From Gigaspora margarita (taxonomy: Eukaryota > Glomeromycota > Glomeromycetes > Diversisporales > Gigasporaceae): a DNA stretch of 64,000 nucleotides. The position numbers and the translations under genes are program-made. Of this stretch, positions 57,537-64,000 are shown in pieces. Every line of letters begins with the position of its first letter. The stretch's first letter is position 1. Where the stretch lies: positions 6,556 to 70,555 of the forward strand of contig WTPW01002075.1 of NCBI GenBank assembly GCA_009809945.1. The letters are read 5' to 3'. The notes under the pieces were generated by a model that had not been told where the DNA came from, did not search any database, and was given only the letters and a program-made list of their open reading frames with translations.

Positions 57537-58746
57537 AAGATTAGCAATACTCTTTAAATATTATATATATTATATATTATTATAAAAAAAATGACAAAAA
57601 AAATAAATCCAAAAAAAACGAAACCAAAAAAAATTAAAAAAATGAAAACAAAAAAAATAAACTATTACATTCTTTATATTTGCTCATATTTGCTTATATT
57701 TGCTTATATTCGTTTATATTCGCTACTTCTTGCAAAATGCCAGAAAGTTAGGTTGTTTTCTTGCAAAGTTCTGAACGAAGTAAGAATAAATAAAATAAAA
57801 TAAAATAAGTAAAAAAAAACAAACAAAAAACAAAACTGAAAAATAACAAAAAAAACAAAAACGAAAAAAAATAAACTATTATATTTCACTCATATTCGCC
57901 TATATTCGATTATATTCGTTCATATTCATGACTTCTTACAAAGTACCAAAGATGTTAGAATTGGTGTTCTTGTAAAGTGCTGAAAAGTCAAGTCATTTTC
58001 TTGCAAAGTTTCGAAAGAAGTAAAGGATAAATAAAATAAAGTTAAAAAAATAAGTAAAAAAAGAAAACAAACAAAAAACAAAAATGTAAGCAAACTAAAT
58101 AAAAAAATAAACAAAGCCCCAAATCTCCATTTCGAGTTCGTGTTTTTGCAATTTAGAAATTGTCGAAGGTTTTCGCAAAGTGCTGGAATAAAATAAATTA
58201 ATAAAAATAAAAAAAAAACAAAAACAAAAAACATAAAACAAAAAAAAAATAAACGAAACCTTGCAAAAACTTGCGATAACTAGCAAAAACTTGCGAAAAC
58301 TTGCGAAAACTTGCATTCTTGAACTTTCGAAATTGCTAGAGAAAGTAGTTGTGTGTTTTTGCAAAGTGTCGAAAGGCTGAGTTGGCTTGCGCTAAGTACC
58401 GAAATGTTACTGGATTTCTTGCAAAGTGCTAGTGGTAAAGTGTAGAAATAAAATAAAAAAATTAAAAAATAAAAAAAAATATAAATAAAAAAAAACAAAA
58501 TGAAACTAAATGAAACAAAACGAAACTAAACGAAACTAAATAAAACCAAAAAAAAACTAAAGGAAAACGAAGAAACAATGTAAAATTGATGAAAGATTTA
58601 AATTATAAACAAAAAAAAATAAACAAAGATCTAATCTGATTTTGTAGTACAATTATCGAAAATCATCGAAACATTTCAAAAATATTATAAACGCGTCATT
58701 GATATGATACAGGTTGCAGATCGTCCTAAAATATTTCAAAAGTATT

Positions 58747-59639
58747 NNNNNNNNNNNNNNNNNNNNNNNNNNNNNNNNNNNNNNNNNNNNNNNNNNNNNN
58801 NNNNNNNNNNNNNNNNNNNNNNNNNNNNNNNNNNNNNNNNNNNNNNNNNNNNNNNNNNNNNNNNNNNNNNNNNNNNNNNNNNNNNNNNNNNNNNNNNNNN
58901 NNNNNNNNNNNNNNNNNNNNNNNNNNNNNNNNNNNNNNNNNNNNNNNNNNNNNNNNNNNNNNNNNNNNNNNNNNNNNNNNNNNNNNNNNNNNNNNNNNNN
59001 NNNNNNNNNNNNNNNNNNNNNNNNNNNNNNNNNNNNNNNNNNNNNNNNNNNNNNNNNNNNNNNNNNNNNNNNNNNNNNNNNNNNNNNNNNNNNNNNNNNN
59101 NNNNNNNNNNNNNNNNNNNNNNNNNNNNNNNNNNNNNNNNNNNNNNNNNNNNNNNNNNNNNNNNNNNNNNNNNNNNNNNNNNNNNNNNNNNNNNNNNNNN
59201 NNNNNNNNNNNNNNNNNNNNNNNNNNNNNNNNNNNNNNNNNNNNNNNNNNNNNNNNNNNNNNNNNNNNNNNNNNNNNNNNNNNNNNNNNNNNNNNNNNNN
59301 NNNNNNNNNNNNNNNNNNNNNNNNNNNNNNNNNNNNNNNNNNNNNNNNNNNNNNNNNNNNNNNNNNNNNNNNNNNNNNNNNNNNNNNNNNNNNNNNNNNN
59401 NNNNNNNNNNNNNNNNNNNNNNNNNNNNNNNNNNNNNNNNNNNNNNNNNNNNNNNNNNNNNNNNNNNNNNNNNNNNNNNNNNNNNNNNNNNNNNNNNNNN
59501 NNNNNNNNNNNNNNNNNNNNNNNNNNNNNNNNNNNNNNNNNNNNNNNNNNNNNNNNNNNNNNNNNNNNNNNNNNNNNNNNNNNNNNNNNNNNNNNNNNNN
59601 NNNNNNNNNNNNNNNNNNNNNNNNNNNNNNNNNNNNNNN
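58747..59639. other. Assembly gap at the centre of an inverted repeat
   Basis: 893 Ns. The flanks are A-rich on one side and complementary T-rich on the other. Confidence 0.9.
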
Positions 59640-62635
59640 TTTTTTTTTTTTTGTTTTTGTTTTGTTTTTTGTTTTGTTTTGTTTTTTTTTATTATTTTTT
59701 AATTTTTTTTCATTTATTTGGCACTTTACAAGAACACCAGCCCTTTGCAAGAAAACCAACAACTTTTTGGCACTATGCAAGTATACCAATATGACTTTAC
59801 AAGCCAATTCAAACTTCTAATACTTTGCAAAAACCTTTTTAAATCTTCAAGAATGCTTCTTTAGAAAAATGATTTAGTTAGGCACAAGGTTTTGCAAGTT
59901 TTCGCTTATTTATTTTCTTGTTTAATATTTTTTGTTTTTATTTTTTTGTTTTTTTTTTAAAAAATTTTTTTTATTAATTTATTTTATTCTGGTACTTTGT
60001 GAGAACATGCTTCTTTAGAGAAATAATTTAGTTACATCACGAAATATTTTAAGTAGCTATATATTGATATATAATGCATAATCGTTTTATATCAATTAAA
60101 ATTAAATGTTATATATCGATTAACTTGTTATAAATCGATATATATCTATAATCGATAAATATTGTAATTAAAATATAAATCGTTATATATCTGCTAATCG
60201 ATAGTTATCGTATTCATTATGACACGAAGCGCCATCCATCATATTTTGTTTTTTATTTTTTAAATTATAGTAGTAGTTTCGAAATGGTTTGAAACATTTT
60301 AAAAGCGATCTGTAATCTGCATCATACCAAGTGCGCATTGGACTATATTTGCAAAATGGTTCGAAATTGAATCGATAAAATTTTGTATTACATGATCAGA
60401 TTAGATCTTTTTTTATAAACTAGATTTTCTACATTGTTTTTTTTCATTTTGTTTTGTTTTTTTTTATTTTCGTTTTGTTTTTTTTGTTTTTGTTTTGTTT
60501 TTTTTTTTTTACTTTTTAATTTTTTTTCATTTTATTTGGCACTTTACAAAAACACTAGCCCTTTGCAAGAAAACCAACAACTTTTCGGCACTATGCAAGT
60601 ACTCCAATATGACTTCACAAGCCAATTCAAACTTCTGACATTTTGCAAGAACTCTTCTAAATCTTCAAGAACGCTTCTTTAGAGAAATGATTTAGTTAGG
60701 CGCAAGTTTTCGCAAGATTTCACTTATTTATTTTCTTGTTTGATACTTTTTGTTTTTGTTTTTGTTGTTTTTTTTTTAAAAAATTTTTTTATTAATTCTA
60801 GTACTTTGTGAGAACACGCTTCTTTAGAGAAATAATTTAGTAGGCGCAAGTATTCGCAAGTATTCGCAAATTAACCTAGCACTTTACAAAACACAACTAG
60901 GTTTCGACAATTTCTGAATTTGAACTCTTACTTTAGAAAAATAGAGATTTGGGGCTTCATTTATTTTTTTATTAAGTTTGCTTACATATTTTGTTTTTCA
61001 GTTATTTTTTTTTTTACTTATTTTTTTACTTTTATTTTATTTTATTTATTCCTGACTTTCTTCNGAACTTTGCAAGAAACAACCTAACTTTCCAGCACTT
61101 TACAAGAACACCAACTCTAACTTCTCTACTACTTTGCAAGAACTTACTAGATTCTCTGACAATTTCAAAAACTCTTACGCTTTTGAGAAATAGTTTTTTT
61201 TTTACTTCTCTACTGTTTTTAGGAAGTAGTAAATATGAGCGAAGAGAAATAATTGCAAACTGAGGGTGAGGAAAATAAGTATGTAGAGCTGGTATTTTGT
61301 GACGAAGTGCAAAAATAGTTTAAATTATTACTACTATTTTTCGTTTTTATTTTTTTTTGTTATTTTTTACTTCTCTACAATTTTTAGAACATAGCAAATA
61401 TAAGCGAATATAAGCGAATATAAGTTTGTAAAGCTAGTATTATGCAATGAAGAGTGAAAGTAGTTTACAATATTACTATTTTTTCATTTTTGTTTTTTTT
61501 GTTATTTTTTTACTTCTCTACTATTTTTAGAAAGTAGCGAATATAAGTAAATATAATAGTTAAAACAAAGAAGAGAAATAATAGCTAACTGCAGGGTGAG
61601 AAAAATAAGTATATAGAACTAGTATTATGCAATGAAGTGCGAAGGTAGTTTAAAATATTTCTATTTTTCATTTTCGTTCTTTTTTCAGTTTTAGTTTTAT
61701 TTTTTTTTGTTGTAAAGAATGTATAATAATATATAATAAATAAAATATATTTAATTTAAAATATAATGTATAATAATAATAATAAATAAAAAAAATATAA
61801 AATTTTATATTAAAATGCGAAACCTTGTGAAAATATGTGAAAACCTGTAAAACATTTAAAAATAAGTATAAAGTCTAATAGTATTGATTAGAATTATTAT
61901 TCATGATTTTTAATCTGATTACTATCGATTATTACCGATTATTATCGATTACTAACTTAATCGATAGTCCTCATTATGAGGAATTTTAATCGATTACTAA
62001 CCAATAACTGATAAACATCGATAGTAATCCCCTTACAAATTTTGGTGATATAGGTGCAAGTAATATTCACAAGTTTTTGCAAGTTAACCTAGCATTTTAC
62101 AAAACACAATTAGGTTTCAACAATTTCTGAATTTGAACTTTTACTTCAGAGAAATAGAAATTTGAAGCTTTGTTTATTTTTTTTTATTAAGTTTGCTTAT
62201 ATATTTTGTTTTTTAGTTGATTTTTTTTTTTAGTTATTTTTTTACTTTTATTTTATTTTATTTATTTCTGACTTTTTTCAGAACTGTGCAAGAAACAACT
62301 TGACTTTCCAGTACTTTACAAGAACACCAACTCTATCTTCTCTGCTACTTTGCTTTTCTACTATTTTTAAAAAGTAGCGAATATAAGCGAATATAATAGT
62401 TAAAACAAAGAAGAGATATAATAAATAATTGCAGTGTAAGAAAAATAAGTATTTAGAGCTAGTATTATATGATGAAGTGTGAAAGTAGTTTAAAATATTA
62501 CTATTTTTTTATTTTTATTTTTTTTTTGGTTTCAGTTTTTTTATTTTATTTTTTTTTGTTGTAAAGATTGTATAATAATATAAAATATATTTAATTTAAA
62601 ATATAATGTATTATAATAATAATAATAAAAAAATT

Positions 62636-63199
62636 GGTTTGCAGGTTGATAGCATAGCAGTTATGCTTCTAGGATGCAAATCGAAAGTTGCCAGTTCAAA
62701 TTCCTTCAGAGGCGAAATAGAAAAAACTAGCAGTTAAAAAACTGAAATACTGTAAAAAAACAGGGACCCAGAATATCTACGGATGGGCTTAATTAAACAG
62801 TTATTATTATCAAATCTGTAATGGTGATGAGAAACAAGTTAGAACTCGATTTGGATTAACCAAAGTTCTACAAAACATAATGTTAGGCCTAAGTTTGATA
62901 TTTGTGATACTAAATGAACTCATACCACTGTTAGGCTAAACATAGTTAAAATCCAGTTTGGTGCTGTTCACAGACTGCTTCTGATATTCTGACTACTCTG
63001 GCAGTTGGTGCAGAACACTGCCCTTAGGGCAATTAAGGTTTCTAGAGAAAATGTTGATTTTAGCAGTACTCTCTCTAGGGGGCCTCTCATGTATAGTAAA
63101 GTCAGTATAGGAGTAGGAGTCAAAGTTCAAAAGGAACTTGGGGAGTTGCTAATACATCGTATGAAAAGAGCATAGATGTAGTAGTAGGATGTTCCAAAG
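62636..63199 (+). mobile_element. tRNA-headed SINE, second family
   Basis: Head with box-A-like TGATAGCATAGCAGTTATGC and box-B-like AGTTCAAATTCC (about 62650-62712); A-rich tail near 63199. It interrupts the 1.2-kb repeat: the uninterrupted copy is at about 61755-61800. AATAAAAAAA lies on both sides. No ORF. Confidence 0.7.
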
Positions 63200-63489
63200 A
63201 AAAAAAAATAAAAAAAATTTAAAATTTTATATTAAATTGCAAAACCTTGTAAAAACTTGCAAAAACCTGTAAAATATTTAAAAATAAGTATATAGAATAG
63301 TAGTATTGATTAGAATTATTATTCATAATTTTTAATCTGATAACTATTAATTATTACTGATTATTATCGATTACTATCTTAATCGATAGTCCTCATCAGG
63401 GGGATTTTAATTGATTACTATTCTATAACTAATAATAATTGATAGTAATCTCTGTACAAATTTTGGTAATATATATATATATATACCTA

Positions 63490-64000
63490 TTCTATATTTT
63501 TTGTTGCATGTCTTCTAAAAGTTATACTTTGTTTTTTTTGTTGTTCTAAATCATACTAGAAGAGGTTTAATGAAAATATATATATATTTTTTTTTTATTT
63601 GGCAGTTTTGCCACAATTTTATTTTAATATATTTTATAAAACAATACAGTATATGTTATCTACTCTAGGTTGACTACTTATTAAAATGTGACCTACCTGG
63701 TTGTCGTTAGAGACACCTAAATGCGACCTGCTATAGCAAAATTTCTCTCTTCCAACTGACTAATTCTTAGGTAAGGAATTTTAGTCAGCTGATTCATCGA
63801 GTTGGGATTGCTGCCCGTCAAAACTACTATTTATTCTGATTCCATTCTGAAAAACTACTTCTCGCTATCCAGTTTCTTATTTCTACCGATATCACATTTT
63901 TAATCTTTATATCTAAATTGTACTCCATCTTGGGTTTTCTTGCTCAGATCCTGCTTAACCGCTCTGAAGTAGAAGCTTTAGTTTTGTTCTTTGTAGTTTG
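63490..64000. other. Unassigned sequence at window end
   Basis: From about 63650 composition becomes less repetitive. A TACAGTATATG at about 63646-63656 could begin a pogo-like element running off the window. No frame was recognised. Confidence 0.3.

Larger units (their letters stand above)
57590..63480. repeat. Field of direct and inverted AT-rich repeats
   Basis: 57590-58746 and 59640-61100 are roughly inverted copies around the gap 58747-59639. Blocks with GGCACTTTACAAGAACACCA recur at 59720 and 60538. A unit of about 1.2 kb (from about 60875) is repeated from about 62085 to 63470. TTTTCGCAAG and ATCGAT words recur throughout. Apparent hydrophobic frames are low-complexity T-rich sequence. 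Confidence 0.75.

Noticed and set aside
58653-59820. Open frames of 330-380 codons
   Set aside because: They span the 893-N gap, with low-complexity A/T ends.

Overview
The window reads as gene-poor, very AT-rich nuclear DNA of an arbuscular mycorrhizal fungus (Glomeromycotina, Rhizophagus- or Gigaspora-like). This rests on recognition, not a search. The clues are a FAR1/MULE-type transposase, a BTB-BACK protein with tetratricopeptide repeats in the style of these fungi, TTAGGG-like tracts and long non-LTR retrotransposons. No intact protein-coding gene was found. Three assembly gaps (23036-23657, 42707-42963, 58747-59639) and scattered single Ns lie in repeats.

Layout. 0-10 kb: MITEs, a tRNA-headed retroposon, and a 2.6 kb terminal-inverted-repeat (TIR) element (2944-5515) whose minus strand carries fragments of two host genes, a mitochondrial ribosomal protein L16 and a STE20/PAK-type kinase. 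10-16.1 kb: the only host-like island, with an unrecognised multi-exon gene (10184-11790) and a broken BTB-BACK-TPR gene (14307-16089, minus). 16.3-24.5 kb: palindrome-rich TIR elements, a second element with the same shoulders but other cargo (18631-20058), and a second tRNA-headed retroposon.

24.9-46.1 kb is one exploded locus. A FAR1/MULE transposase gene on the minus strand survives in three pieces (44998-45753, 37304-38526, 24933-25499), separated by an 11.8 kb element, a 6.0 kb hAT element and a 0.5 kb MITE, each with target-site duplications. The 11.8 kb element holds a hAT element, which holds a LINE, which holds two MITEs. It also holds a palindromic array with 200-bp period.

46.5-55.6 kb: LINE-derived sequence (ORF1-like segments, endonuclease, reverse transcriptase) broken by MITEs. 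55.6-64 kb: element remnants, ATCGAT-rich repeats and a large duplicated and inverted repeat field around a gap.

The main theme is modularity. Elements with different termini share internal palindromic cassettes, and elements with the same termini carry different cargo. Target duplications give a relative insertion order for much of the window.
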